From Dokdonella_A sp035263065 (GTDB lineage Bacteria > Pseudomonadota > Gammaproteobacteria > Xanthomonadales > Rhodanobacteraceae), in assembly GCA_035263065.1 (NCBI GenBank), contig DATFRS010000337.1, positions 1-53,994 on the forward strand: a stretch of DNA of 53,994 nt. The letters are read 5' to 3'. Both the position numbers and the translations under genes were made by a program. Below, piece after piece: positions 8,011 to 16,790 of the stretch (the first letter of the stretch is position 1; the number at the start of each line of letters is the position of its first letter). Below the pieces are notes generated by a model. The model ran no database searches. It was given only the letters and a program-made list of their open reading frames with translations, and had not been told where the DNA came from.

Positions 8011-9369
8011 TCAGCTCTTGAGCGCTTCCAGCACAGCCGCTCGCGCGAGCTTGCCGGTCTCGTTGCGCGGCAGCGCATCGACACGCCGGAACGGACGCGG
8101 CAGAAACACCGGATCGACCGCGCGCCGCAGATCTTCGAGCAGCGCCGATTCACTGCGGCCAGGCGCGACGACAAGCGCCGCGATGCGCCGCACGCCGCGA
8201 CCGCACTCATCTTCGAGCTGCACCGCGACCGCGTCGGTGACGCCGGGCAGCGCGAGCAGGCGGCGCGTGAGGTCGGCGAGCGAGGCGCGCTTGCCGGCGA
8301 TCTCGACGAGGTCGGCGTTGCGGCCGCAGAGGTGGAACGCGTGGTCGGGCAGGAGCTCGACGACGTCCTGGAGCACGACGGGCTGCGTGAAGTACGGCGC
8401 GTCGACGAGCGTTCCGTCGGGTTGCGGGCGCAGCGTCACGTCGGGGTAGAGCTTCCACGCGCTCTCGCAGGTCGTGCGCCGCTGCGCGATGACGCAGGTT
8501 TCGGTCGAGCCGAACAGCTCGACCATCGGCGCGCCGTAGCGCGCTTCGGCTTCGCACGCGAGCTCGCGCGTGAGCGGCGCGGTCGCCGACGTGATCGCGG
8601 CGAGCGGCGGCAGCTCGACCGGATCGCGCACCAGCGCTTGCAGGTGGATCGGCGTCGTCACCAGCATGCGCGGCGCCGGCACCTCGGCGAGCGCACCGGC
8701 GACGTCGGCGGGAAAGAACGGCTTGCCGCCGTGCACGGCGAACGGGCCGAACAGCGGCAGAAAAATCGAAAGCTCGAGGCCGTACATGTGCTGCGGCGGC
8801 ACGGTCGCGACGACGTGCGCGAGCTCGCCGGGCGCCAGGCCGATCGCGCCGCCGAGGAGGCGCGCGTTGTGCAGGCTGCTCGCGCGAACGCTCGCCCAGG
8901 TTTTCGGATTCGCCTTCGGATGGCCCGTGCTGCCGGACGTGAAGCCGATCGCGACGATCTGCTCCGCGTCGATCTCGGGCATCGGCGCATCGCGCACGGG
9001 CGCGTCGGGGTCGAGTCGCACGAGCACGTAGTGCGCGGGCAGGCCGTCGCGGTCGGTGTCGCCGATCGCGTAGCTGCCAGGGTGGCCGGCGAGCACTTCC
9101 TCGATGGCCTGCGGCGCGCGCGAGGGCGGCAGGAGATTCGTCTGTCCGCGGCTCGCGACGGCGCAGAACGCGACCAGGAACGCGTAGCGGTCCTCGCAGA
9201 GATTGACGGCCTGGCGCGCCGGCGGCAACGTCGCCGCGACCGCGTGGACGTCGGACAGGAACTGCGCGACGGTGACCTGACGCCCGTCGCGCCACGCGAA
9301 AACCCGGTCGGGTTGCGCAACGGTCAACAGCGCCAGCGGCGATGCCGCGCGTTCGACGACAGCAGACAC
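8011..9369 (-). CDS. AMP-dependent acyl/aryl ligase (ANL superfamily)
   Basis: 452 residues, GTG start at 9369 behind a strong ribosome-binding site (GGGAGAGGGG). The adenylation signature FTSGSTGHPK lies near residue 160; ELFGSTETCVIAQRR is the A5 motif, and the C-terminal part carries PRNETGKLARAAV with the catalytic lysine of A10. It should activate a carboxylic acid as an acyl- or aryl-adenylate. The compact length (most acyl-CoA synthetases exceed 500 residues) and the PPQHMYGLELSIFLPLF core resemble the ligases of aryl-polyene/xanthomonadin clusters (XanA2-type), but no other pigment gene is nearby. Substrate is therefore unknown. The gene lies 55 bases downstream of tsaC on the same strand and may be transcribed with it. 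Confidence 0.8.
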   Translation of the reverse strand: MSAVVERAASPLALLTVAQPDRVFAWRDGRQVTVAQFLSDVHAVAATLPPARQAVNLCEDRYAFLVAFCAVASRGQTNLLPPSRAPQAIEEVLAGHPGSYAIGDTDRDGLPAHYVLVRLDPDAPVRDAPMPEIDAEQIVAIGFTSGSTGHPKANPKTWASVRASSLHNARLLGGAIGLAPGELAHVVATVPPQHMYGLELSIFLPLFGPFAVHGGKPFFPADVAGALAEVPAPRMLVTTPIHLQALVRDPVELPPLAAITSATAPLTRELACEAEARYGAPMVELFGSTETCVIAQRRTTCESAWKLYPDVTLRPQPDGTLVDAPYFTQPVVLQDVVELLPDHAFHLCGRNADLVEIAGKRASLADLTRRLLALPGVTDAVAVQLEDECGRGVRRIAALVVAPGRSESALLEDLRRAVDPVFLPRPFRRVDALPRNETGKLARAAVLEALKS

Positions 9370-9424
9370 GTTCCCCTCTCCCTCGCAAAACCGGTTGTAC
9401 CGCTACGGCCTCCACCCCGGCGCT

Positions 9425-9982
9425 TCAGGCACGCACGGTCGCCCCGCTGATAGCGTCGCGGATCGGCGTCGGCCGCTCAAGTCCCCCGAGCGGCGCATTC
9501 AGTGTGGCGTCAATATCGTCGCCGAAAATCGCACGGACTTCATCGGCACTGCGCCCCGGCGCTTCGCCGTGCCGGTTCGCGCTCGTCGATACGAGCGCGC
9601 CGCCGAACGCGCGGCAGAGCCTGGCGGCCGGCGCGTGGGCCGTGACGCGGACGGCGATGCCCGCGTGCGCGCCCGCGAGCCAGTCGGGCGTCTTTACACT
9701 GCGCGGGAAGATCCAGGTGTGCGGGCCCGGCCAGGTCGCGCGCGCTCGCGCAAAGGCGTCCGGCGGAACCGCCGTTAGATCAATATACTTTTCCACTTGT
9801 TCGAAATCCGACGCGATCAGCAGCACGCCCTGCGTCGGCGGGCGGCGCTTGATCGCGAACAGCCGATCGAACGCCGCACGATTTTCGGGATCGCAACCGA
9901 GACCGTAGACGGCCTCGGTCGGATAGGCGACGACGCCGCCGGCGCGGAGCGCGGCTACGACGTCGGCGAGCGAGGCATCCAT
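9425..9982 (-). CDS. tsaC: L-threonylcarbamoyladenylate synthase
   Basis: 185 residues, Sua5/YciO/YrdC family of the short TsaC type, with no C-terminal Sua5 domain. Signature elements are GGVVAYPTEAVYGLG at residues 15-29, the nucleotide-binding KRRPPTQG and, near 140, LVSTSANRHGEAPG. It makes threonylcarbamoyl-AMP from threonine, bicarbonate and ATP, the first step of t6A37 modification of ANN-decoding tRNAs. It starts 10 bases after the topA stop, matching the conserved dprA...topA-tsaC arrangement of gammaproteobacteria, so one transcript is likely. Confidence 0.95.
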   Translation of the reverse strand: MDASLADVVAALRAGGVVAYPTEAVYGLGCDPENRAAFDRLFAIKRRPPTQGVLLIASDFEQVEKYIDLTAVPPDAFARARATWPGPHTWIFPRSVKTPDWLAGAHAGIAVRVTAHAPAARLCRAFGGALVSTSANRHGEAPGRSADEVRAIFGDDIDATLNAPLGGLERPTPIRDAISGATVRA

Positions 9983-9992
9983 CGGGCATGCA

Positions 9993-12449
9993 TCACGAGG
10001 CGTCCGGCTTGGCTTTGGTCGTGCGTGCGGCCGTCTTCTTGCGCGCGGCAGATTTCTTCTTCGGTGCGGCCTTCTTCGCCGGCGCTGTCTTCGCTGCGGC
10101 CGGCGCGGGCGTTTCGGCCTTGGCCGTCTTGGTCGCGGGCTTGCCGAAGCGACCGCGCTTGGGCCGGTTCGGCGCCGCGGCGAGGAGAGCCGCGCATTCG
10201 TCGGCGGTGAGCTCGCTCGGCTCCTTGCCTTTCGGAATGCGTGCGTTCTTCTCGCCGTCGGTGATGTACGGGCCGTAGCGGCCGTTGAGGACCTGCACGC
10301 CGTTGCCGAAGTCCTTGATGATGCGGTTCGCCGCGGCCTCGGCTTTCGCCTTGATCAGCTCGATCGCGCGCGGGAGCTCCACCGTGTACGGATCGTCGGT
10401 GGGTTGCAGCGACGCGTACGTCTTGCCGTGCTTGACGAACGGACCGAAGCGGCCGATGCCGACCGTGATGTCCTCGCCGTCGTCGGCCTTGCCGAGATTG
10501 CGCGGCAGCTTGAAGAGCTCGAGTGCCTCCGGCAGCGTGATCGTGTGCATGCTCTGGCCGGGCCGCAGGCTCGCGAATTTCGGCTTGTCCTCGTCGTCCT
10601 TCGTGCCGATCTGCGCGAAGGGTCCGTAGCGACCGAGGCGCACCTGCACGGGCTTGCCGCTCTTCGGATCGATGCCGAGTTCACGCGCGCCGGTCGCTTC
10701 GGAGCGATCGACGGTCTCGTTCTTCTCGTCGACCTGCGCCTTGAACGGCTTCCAGAATTTCTCGAGCAGCGGCACCCAGTCTTCTTCTCCGCGGCTGACC
10801 GCGTCGAGCTCGTCCTCGAGCTTCGCGGTGAAGTCGTAGTCGACATACTGCGTGAAGTGGCCCGACAGGAACTTCGCGACCGCGCGGCCGACGTCGGTCG
10901 GCTTGAAGCGGCGGTTGTCGAGAATCACGTACTCGCGATTCAGCAGCACCTGGATGATGCTCGCATATGTCGACGGGCGGCCGATGCCGTATTCCTCGAG
11001 CGCCTTGACGAGCGAGGCTTCGGAATAACGCGGCGGCGGCTCGGTGAAATGCTGGTCGGCGAGGATGTCGCGCAGCGGCACCGCTTCGCCGATCGTCATC
11101 GCGGGGAGCTTGCGGCCCTCGTCCTCGTCTTCTGCGGCCTTCTGGTCGCGGCCTTCCTCGTACACGGCGAGGAAGCCGGGATCGACGACCGTCGTGCCGC
11201 TCGCGCGGAACGTCGACTCGGGTCCGCAGGCGAGGTCGACCGACACCGTGTTGAGCGTCGCGTGCTGCATCTGGCACGCGACCGCGCGCTTCCAGATGAG
11301 CTCGTAGAGCTTGCGCTGGTCGTCGGCGAGATAGGCCGCGACATCCTTCGGCCGGTGCAGCGCCGAGGTCGGCCGGATCGCCTCGTGCGCTTCCTGCGCG
11401 TTCTTCGACTTGTTGCGGTAGAAGTTCGGATGCTCGGGCAGCGCGCGCGGGCCGTAGTCGCGCTGGATCACCTCGCGCAGCTCGCTGATCGCTTCGCTCG
11501 AGAGATGCACCGCGTCGGTACGCATGTACGTGATCAGGCCGACGATGCCTTCGTCGCCGATCTGCACGCCTTCGTAGAGCTGCTGCGCGAGGCGCATCGT
11601 GCGGCTCGTCGCGAAGCCGAGCTTGCGCGCCGCCTCTTGCTGCAGCGTCGAGGTCGTGAACGGCGGCGCCGGACGGCGCTTCCTTTCCTTCGACTGGATG
11701 TCGCCGACGACGAGCCGGCCCTGCGCGGCCTTCCTGAGCGCATCGCGCGCGGCATGCGCGTCGCGCTCGTTGGTGATGTCGAACTGCTCGAAGCGCTTGC
11801 CGTTGAGCTTGTAGAGCCGCGCCTTGAACGGCTGGTCCGGATGCGCGCAGTCGGCCTCGATCGACCAGTACTCGCGCGCCTTGAACGCTTCGATCTCTTC
11901 CTCGCGCTCGACGATCATGCGCAGAGCCGGCGACTGCACGCGGCCCGCGGAGAGCCCGCGCTGCACCTTGCGCCACAGCACCGGCGAAAGATTGAAGCCG
12001 ACGAGGTAGTCGAGCGCGCGCCGCGCCTGCTGCGCGTTGACGAGATCCATCGACAGCTTGCGCGGCTGCGACACCGCTTCCTTGATGGCTCGCGGTGTGA
12101 TCTCGGAGAACACGACGCGATGCACCGAGCGTCCGTCGAGGAGCCCGCGCTGCTTCAGGATCTCGGCGATGTGCCACGAGATCGCCTCGCCTTCGCGGTC
12201 AAGGTCGGTCGCGAGATAGAGCGAATCCGCTTTCGCCGCCGCCTTCGCGATCGCGTCGACGTGCTTTTCGTTCTTGTCGATGACCTCGTAGTTCATCGCG
12301 AAGTCGTGGTCGATGTCGACCGCGCCTTCCTTGGGCACGAGATCGCGCACGTGCCCGTAGGACGCCAGCACCTGGAAGTCCTTGCCGAGGTACTTGTTGA
12401 TCGTCTTCGCCTTCGCTGGCGACTCGACGATGAGGAGATTCTTGGCCAT
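9993..12449 (-). CDS. topA: DNA topoisomerase I
   Basis: 818 residues from the second of two adjacent ATGs (12449; AGGA is 6 bases upstream; the alternative is 12455). The Toprim domain opens with NLLIVESPAKAKTI and contains ATDLDREGEAISWH. The active-site region is GIVGLITYMRTDAVHLS, with tyrosine as nucleophile. The C-terminal part has three repeats of the type LGRYGPFAQIG, IGRFGPFVKHG and LNGRYGPYITDG, and no tetracysteine zinc fingers, unlike the E. coli enzyme. It ends in a Lys/Ala/Pro-rich histone-H1-like tail of about 45 residues, probably a DNA-binding extension. It relaxes negative supercoils. Confidence 0.97.
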   Translation of the reverse strand: MAKNLLIVESPAKAKTINKYLGKDFQVLASYGHVRDLVPKEGAVDIDHDFAMNYEVIDKNEKHVDAIAKAAAKADSLYLATDLDREGEAISWHIAEILKQRGLLDGRSVHRVVFSEITPRAIKEAVSQPRKLSMDLVNAQQARRALDYLVGFNLSPVLWRKVQRGLSAGRVQSPALRMIVEREEEIEAFKAREYWSIEADCAHPDQPFKARLYKLNGKRFEQFDITNERDAHAARDALRKAAQGRLVVGDIQSKERKRRPAPPFTTSTLQQEAARKLGFATSRTMRLAQQLYEGVQIGDEGIVGLITYMRTDAVHLSSEAISELREVIQRDYGPRALPEHPNFYRNKSKNAQEAHEAIRPTSALHRPKDVAAYLADDQRKLYELIWKRAVACQMQHATLNTVSVDLACGPESTFRASGTTVVDPGFLAVYEEGRDQKAAEDEDEGRKLPAMTIGEAVPLRDILADQHFTEPPPRYSEASLVKALEEYGIGRPSTYASIIQVLLNREYVILDNRRFKPTDVGRAVAKFLSGHFTQYVDYDFTAKLEDELDAVSRGEEDWVPLLEKFWKPFKAQVDEKNETVDRSEATGARELGIDPKSGKPVQVRLGRYGPFAQIGTKDDEDKPKFASLRPGQSMHTITLPEALELFKLPRNLGKADDGEDITVGIGRFGPFVKHGKTYASLQPTDDPYTVELPRAIELIKAKAEAAANRIIKDFGNGVQVLNGRYGPYITDGEKNARIPKGKEPSELTADECAALLAAAPNRPKRGRFGKPATKTAKAETPAPAAAKTAPAKKAAPKKKSAARKKTAARTTKAKPDAS

Positions 12450-12674
12450 GTCCATTCCTGCGCCCGCGAAGGGGAGGCAGCCACACAGGCTGCCGATGAC
12501 CTACGACGGGGGTATCGGGGAAGTACGTTCAGGGGGTCCCTTTTTCCAGTTGAGACATACGCTCCGGCGGGCTGTCAAGCTGAGGGACCGGGGCTTCGAG
12601 GCCCGGCAAGGCCCTCCGGCACCCGCTCTGCCCCTGTATAACCGACTGTTTTTACGAGAAAACTGAATCCCGTC

Positions 12675-13772
12675 TCATCGCGCTCGTTCAGCTGCGCGCC
12701 GTGAATAGAGACCGCCGCGCTCGGCAACAACTTCGCCTTCGAGCTCGAGGACCAGCAGCATCGACGACAGCGCCGCCACCGGCAGGGCGGTCCGCTCAGC
12801 CAGGACGTCGACGCCGGCCGGCTCGTGCCCGAGCGCGGCGAGCAGGGCCGCGTAGTCGCCGTCGCGCTCGGGCGCCGCCCACGCGCCGGGCGTGGCCACG
12901 TCGAGCCGCTCGCGCAGCGACTCGCCGAGACGCGCGGCGACAGGCCCGACCGCGTCGATGATCTCCTCGGCCATTTCCACCAGCGTGGCGCCCTGGCGGA
13001 TCAGCCGATGACAGCCGCGCGCGAGCGGGTTGTGGATCGAGCCCGGGATCGCGAACACCTCGCGGCCGTGTTCGCTCGCGTTGCGCGCCGTGATCAGCGA
13101 GCCGGAGCGCAGCCCCGCCTCGACCACGAGCGTGCCGAGCGCGAGCCCCGCGATGATGCGGTTGCGTCGCGGGAAGTGCTCCGGCAGGCCCGGCACGCCC
13201 GGCGGGAATTCGCTGACGAGCGCACCGTTCGCGGCGACGCGCGCGGCGAGCTCGCGATGCCGCAGCGGATAGATGAGATCGGGCCCGGTCCCGAGCACGG
13301 CGATCGTCGGCGCGCCGGCGTCGAGCGCGGCCGCGTGCGCAGCCGCGTCGATGCCTTCGGCGAGACCGCTCGTGATCGCGAAGCCGGCCGCGCAGAGCGC
13401 GCGCGCGAAGTTGCGCGCGTTGTCGAGTCCCGCGTGGCTCGCGTTGCGGCTGCCGACGATCGCGACCTGCGGCTGCCAGAGCAGCGCGGGATCGCCGACG
13501 ACGAACAGCGCGACCGGTGCGCCCGGCACGTCGCGCAGCAGCGGCGGGAAATCCTCGCTGCCGGAGACGATCAGGTGATGCGCCGGTGCGGCGAGCCAGT
13601 CGAGATCGTCGGCGATGCGTTTCGCGTCCGCGCTGCATTGCGCGGCTCTCAGCGCGCCCCGCACGTCGCCGCAGCGCTCGATCAGCTCGCGCAGGCGCGA
13701 CGCGCCGAGTCCCGGTGCACGCAGGAGGATCAGCCAGGCTTCGAGCTCGTCGCGACGCGTTGCGATGTCCAT
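12675..13772 (-). CDS. dprA: DNA-processing protein DprA (Smf)
   Basis: 365 residues. An N-terminal SAM-like helical region is followed by the extended Rossmann fold with VGSRNASHAGLDNARNF, ITSGLAEGIDAAAHAAAL, AVLGTGPDLIYP and SEFPPGVPGLPEHFPRRNRI. The end (residues 300-365) is a winged-helix domain, the usual DprA C-terminal form. DprA loads RecA onto incoming single-stranded DNA during natural transformation, so the organism may be competent. In many gammaproteobacteria smg (DUF494) lies between dprA and topA; here the 220-base gap has no coding frame that fits. A TATACA-like -10 near 12637 on the minus strand could serve topA, but no convincing -35 is seen. Confidence 0.95.
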   Translation of the reverse strand: MDIATRRDELEAWLILLRAPGLGASRLRELIERCGDVRGALRAAQCSADAKRIADDLDWLAAPAHHLIVSGSEDFPPLLRDVPGAPVALFVVGDPALLWQPQVAIVGSRNASHAGLDNARNFARALCAAGFAITSGLAEGIDAAAHAAALDAGAPTIAVLGTGPDLIYPLRHRELAARVAANGALVSEFPPGVPGLPEHFPRRNRIIAGLALGTLVVEAGLRSGSLITARNASEHGREVFAIPGSIHNPLARGCHRLIRQGATLVEMAEEIIDAVGPVAARLGESLRERLDVATPGAWAAPERDGDYAALLAALGHEPAGVDVLAERTALPVAALSSMLLVLELEGEVVAERGGLYSRRAAERAR

Positions 13773-13854
13773 CGCGAACGAGTCTAGCCGCGCCCAAAAA
13801 GAACGCGGCGCGATGTTGCCAGCGCGCCGCGTAGGAAATCAGTGGAGCCCTGCG

Positions 13855-15015
13855 TCAGGGCGTGTGATCGGGATCCCAGAGGAAATCGCCGAGGTGGATC
13901 GGCTTCACCGCGTCCATGACGAGGCCGTAGCTGACGCGGTTGAACGTGCGGAAGATCATGACGTGGCCGACGAACTCGGGCGGCAGCACGACGTGCGCGT
14001 CGCCCGGATGGAAGAACTTGTTCGCGCTGCCTTCGGTGTAGTCGGTCTGGTCGAGGACTTCCTCGCCGTCGTGATAGACGCTGAAGGTCTGGCCGTTCTC
14101 GATGCCGTCCTCGAAGCCGCGCGAGAGCGCGACGACCTGGCGCGGCCCGATCGCGTTCATCGCATCGGCGAACGCGACGACGCGCATGTTGTCCGGCACG
14201 CGCGTCGGCGCATGCGGCACGTACTGGTCGTCGTACGGCTTCTCGTCGAGCGGCAGCACGAAGTCGCCGGGACGCACTTCGAAATCGGAGTAGACGATCA
14301 GCGCGGACGACGGATCGCCGACGCGCGTGACCTCGACCGTGCCGTACTCGAGCACTTCGTAGCCGAGGAAGCGCACGTTGCCGCTCATCGTGAATTCGTT
14401 CGGGCCGTGGTGCCAGAGCATGCCGGGGCGGCCGTCGAACCAGTCGCTGGTCTGGCGGTAGACCTCGCGCGGCTCGCCTTCGCCGCGCGGCGGCATGTCG
14501 TAGTAGCGGCCGCTGGCGCGCACGAGCGCGAGCTTGGTGCCAAGCGGCGCGTTGAGGCCGCGCACGAACGCGAGCTGGCCGGCGCTGCCGCGGAGCTGGT
14601 TCTCTTCGAGGCCGACGACGTGCGGCGCGTGCTCGAACTCGTCCTCGGTCAAGATGCGCGCGTGCTTCAGGAACTGCTTCAGCGCCGACAGCGGGATCGG
14701 CTTGACCGCGTCCTCGAGCGAGGTGACGCGGGCATGCGGCTCGATCGAGCCCGCGCCGTGGCGCAGGTGGCCGCCCGAAAGGACGAGCTCGTCGCCGGGA
14801 TAGATGAGGTGCGGGTTGCGGACCTGCGGGTTGTCCTGCCAGATCTCAGGCCAGAGCCACGGCTTCTTCAGGAAGCGCGCCGAGATGTCCCACAGCGTGT
14901 CGCCCTTCCTGACGACATAGCGGTCCGGATGGTTGTCTGCCCACTCGACGGTGGCGGCAAAAACCGTGAGGGTGAAAAGCAGTCCAGCCGAAACCGCAAG
15001 TAGTTTTTTAAGCAT
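13855..15015 (-). CDS. LysM domain exported protein
   Basis: 386 residues from the ATG at 15015 (MLKKLLAVSAGLLFTLTVFA), which gives a clean signal peptide; the open frame extends upstream without plausible protein. One LysM motif follows (YVVRKGDTLWDISARFLKKP ... NPHLIYPGDELVL, about residues 30-75). The rest is a long domain containing MLWHHGPNEFTMSGN and RPGDFVLPLDEKPYD. This is the peptidoglycan-binding protein regularly found next to dprA and divergent from def in Xanthomonadales. Role unknown; periplasmic wall binding is likely. The 82-base spacing to dprA suggests a shared transcript. Confidence 0.85.
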   Translation of the reverse strand: MLKKLLAVSAGLLFTLTVFAATVEWADNHPDRYVVRKGDTLWDISARFLKKPWLWPEIWQDNPQVRNPHLIYPGDELVLSGGHLRHGAGSIEPHARVTSLEDAVKPIPLSALKQFLKHARILTEDEFEHAPHVVGLEENQLRGSAGQLAFVRGLNAPLGTKLALVRASGRYYDMPPRGEGEPREVYRQTSDWFDGRPGMLWHHGPNEFTMSGNVRFLGYEVLEYGTVEVTRVGDPSSALIVYSDFEVRPGDFVLPLDEKPYDDQYVPHAPTRVPDNMRVVAFADAMNAIGPRQVVALSRGFEDGIENGQTFSVYHDGEEVLDQTDYTEGSANKFFHPGDAHVVLPPEFVGHVMIFRTFNRVSYGLVMDAVKPIHLGDFLWDPDHTP

Positions 15016-15311
15016 GGCTGCCAATTCCCTGATTCCCCAATGGCTTGGCGAGTCTATCCGAAACTTTAACAGGAGAAAACGACGGACTTCCCAAAAATGA
15101 AGGGCTGGGAACCGCCTCTGCAGACCCGCGAAACGCGAGGCTAAGGCACTGCGAAGGGCGGAAACTCTCGGGCCTATCACACCTTTCGGCGGTCCCGGCG
15201 CTCGCCCGGTCGACGGCCGGCGGCGGGTGCCACAGCCGTTCCGCCCAAACTCCACTAAACTTCGCCCATCAAAGGCTTGCGGCACGTTGCTGCGGCCCGC
15301 ATCTGGAAGCC
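15016..15311. other. Divergent intergenic region, LysM gene / def
   Basis: About 296 bases with no credible gene; it must hold the promoters for the minus-strand LysM-dprA-topA-tsaC run and the plus-strand def-fmt-rsmB run. A TAAACT hexamer near 15254 is a possible -10 for def, but no matching -35 is visible, so no promoter is called. Confidence 0.4.
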
Positions 15312-15836
15312 ATGGCCAAGCTCACGATCCTCGAGTTCCCCGACAAGCGCCTGCGCACCCAGGCGCAGCCGGTCACCCATTTCGACGCCGCGCTGAAGCA
15401 GCTGGCGGCCGACATGCTGGAGACCATGTATGCGGCGCCGGGGATTGGTCTCGCCGCGACGCAGGTCAACGTCCACAAGCGCCTGCTCGTGCTCGACGTG
15501 TCCGAGGACAAGAACCAGCCGATGGTGATCGCAAACCCGAAGATCGTCTCGCGCGAAGGCAGCCAGACCTACCAGGAAGGCTGCCTCTCGGTGCCGGGCA
15601 TCTTCGCCGATGTCGACCGCGCCGACCGCATCCGCGTCGAGGCGCAGGACGTCGACGGCAAGCCCATCATGATCGACGCCGATGGTCTCCTCGCCGTGTG
15701 CATCCAGCACGAGATGGATCACCTCGTCGGCAAGCTCTTCGTCGACTACCTCTCGCCGCTCAAGCGTGAGCTCGTGCGCAAGAAGCTCGAGAAGCAGCGC
15801 AAGCACGCCGCCGAGCCCGCGGCGGTCGCGCTTTAG
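15312..15836 (+). CDS. def: Peptide deformylase
   Basis: 174 residues from the ATG at 15312 (MAKLTILEFPDKRLR), the family start; the frame open from 15045 is not coding. All three metal and active-site motifs are present: GIGLAATQV, EGCLSVP (Cys ligand) and QHEMDHL (two His ligands and catalytic Glu). It removes the formyl group from nascent proteins. It is followed after 15 bases by fmt, which adds that group, in the classic def-fmt-rsmB operon. Confidence 0.98.
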   Translation: MAKLTILEFPDKRLRTQAQPVTHFDAALKQLAADMLETMYAAPGIGLAATQVNVHKRLLVLDVSEDKNQPMVIANPKIVSREGSQTYQEGCLSVPGIFADVDRADRIRVEAQDVDGKPIMIDADGLLAVCIQHEMDHLVGKLFVDYLSPLKRELVRKKLEKQRKHAAEPAAVAL

Positions 15837-15851
15837 CACGAAGCCTTTCCC

Positions 15852-16790
15852 ATGAATCCACGACTGCGCCTGGTGTTCGCGGGGACACCGGAGTTCGCGC
15901 TGCCGTGCCTCGACGCGTGCCTCGCGGCGCCGGTCGACGTCGTCGCGGTCTACACGCAGCCCGACCGTCCCGCGGGCCGCGGGCGCAAGCTGGCGGCGAG
16001 CCCGGTCAAGCAGCGTGCGCTCGCTGCTGGCATCGCGGTCGAGCAGCCTGAAACGCTGAAGAATCCCGATGCGCAGCAGACGCTCGCGGCATATGCGCCC
16101 GATCTGATGATCGTCGTCGCGTACGGCCTGATCCTGCCCAAGCGCGTGCTCGCGATACCGCGACTCGGCTGCTGGAACGTACACGCGTCGCTGCTGCCGC
16201 GCTGGCGCGGCGCCGCGCCTATCCAGCGCGCGATCCTCGCGGGCGACGCCGAGACCGGCGTCGATCTCATGCAGATGGAAGCGGGGCTCGATACGGGACC
16301 GGTGCTGATCGAGCGCCGCACGCCGATCGCGAGCGACGAAACCGGCGGCTCGCTGCACGACCGGCTTGCCGCGCTCGGCGCCGACGCGCTCGCCGAAGGC
16401 CTTGCGCGCGTCGCGCGCGCGGAGACGCTGGTCGCGCACCCGCAGTCGGACACCGGCGTCGCGTACGCGCACAAGCTCGAAAAATCCGAGGCGCGGCTCG
16501 ACTGGAACGAACCCGCGATCGCGCTCGAGCGCAAGGTGCGCGCGTTCGATCCGTGGCCCGTCGCGGAAGCCGAGCTCGAGGGCGAGCGCCTGCGCATCTG
16601 GTCGGCGCACGCCGTCGCGACGCACGCGAACGCGACGCCCGGCACGATCGTCGCCACGACGCGCGACGCCATCGACGTCGCGACCGGCAACGGCGTGCTG
16701 CGCATCGTCGAAGTGCAGCGCGAAGGCGGCCGCCGCATCCGCGTGCGCGACTGGCAGAACGCGCGCCGCGAGCGCGGGGCGCACGGATGA
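15852..16790 (+). CDS. fmt: Methionyl-tRNA formyltransferase
   Basis: 312 residues. Start LRLVFAGTPEFALPCL and the formyl-transfer core CWNVHASLLPRWRGAAPIQR, which carries the catalytic Asn and His, with MQMEAGLDTGPVL supplying the Asp. The C-terminal tRNA-binding domain begins near residue 210. It formylates initiator Met-tRNA from 10-formyl-THF. Its stop overlaps the rsmB start (ATGA), so translation is coupled. Confidence 0.97.
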   Translation: MNPRLRLVFAGTPEFALPCLDACLAAPVDVVAVYTQPDRPAGRGRKLAASPVKQRALAAGIAVEQPETLKNPDAQQTLAAYAPDLMIVVAYGLILPKRVLAIPRLGCWNVHASLLPRWRGAAPIQRAILAGDAETGVDLMQMEAGLDTGPVLIERRTPIASDETGGSLHDRLAALGADALAEGLARVARAETLVAHPQSDTGVAYAHKLEKSEARLDWNEPAIALERKVRAFDPWPVAEAELEGERLRIWSAHAVATHANATPGTIVATTRDAIDVATGNGVLRIVEVQREGGRRIRVRDWQNARRERGAHG

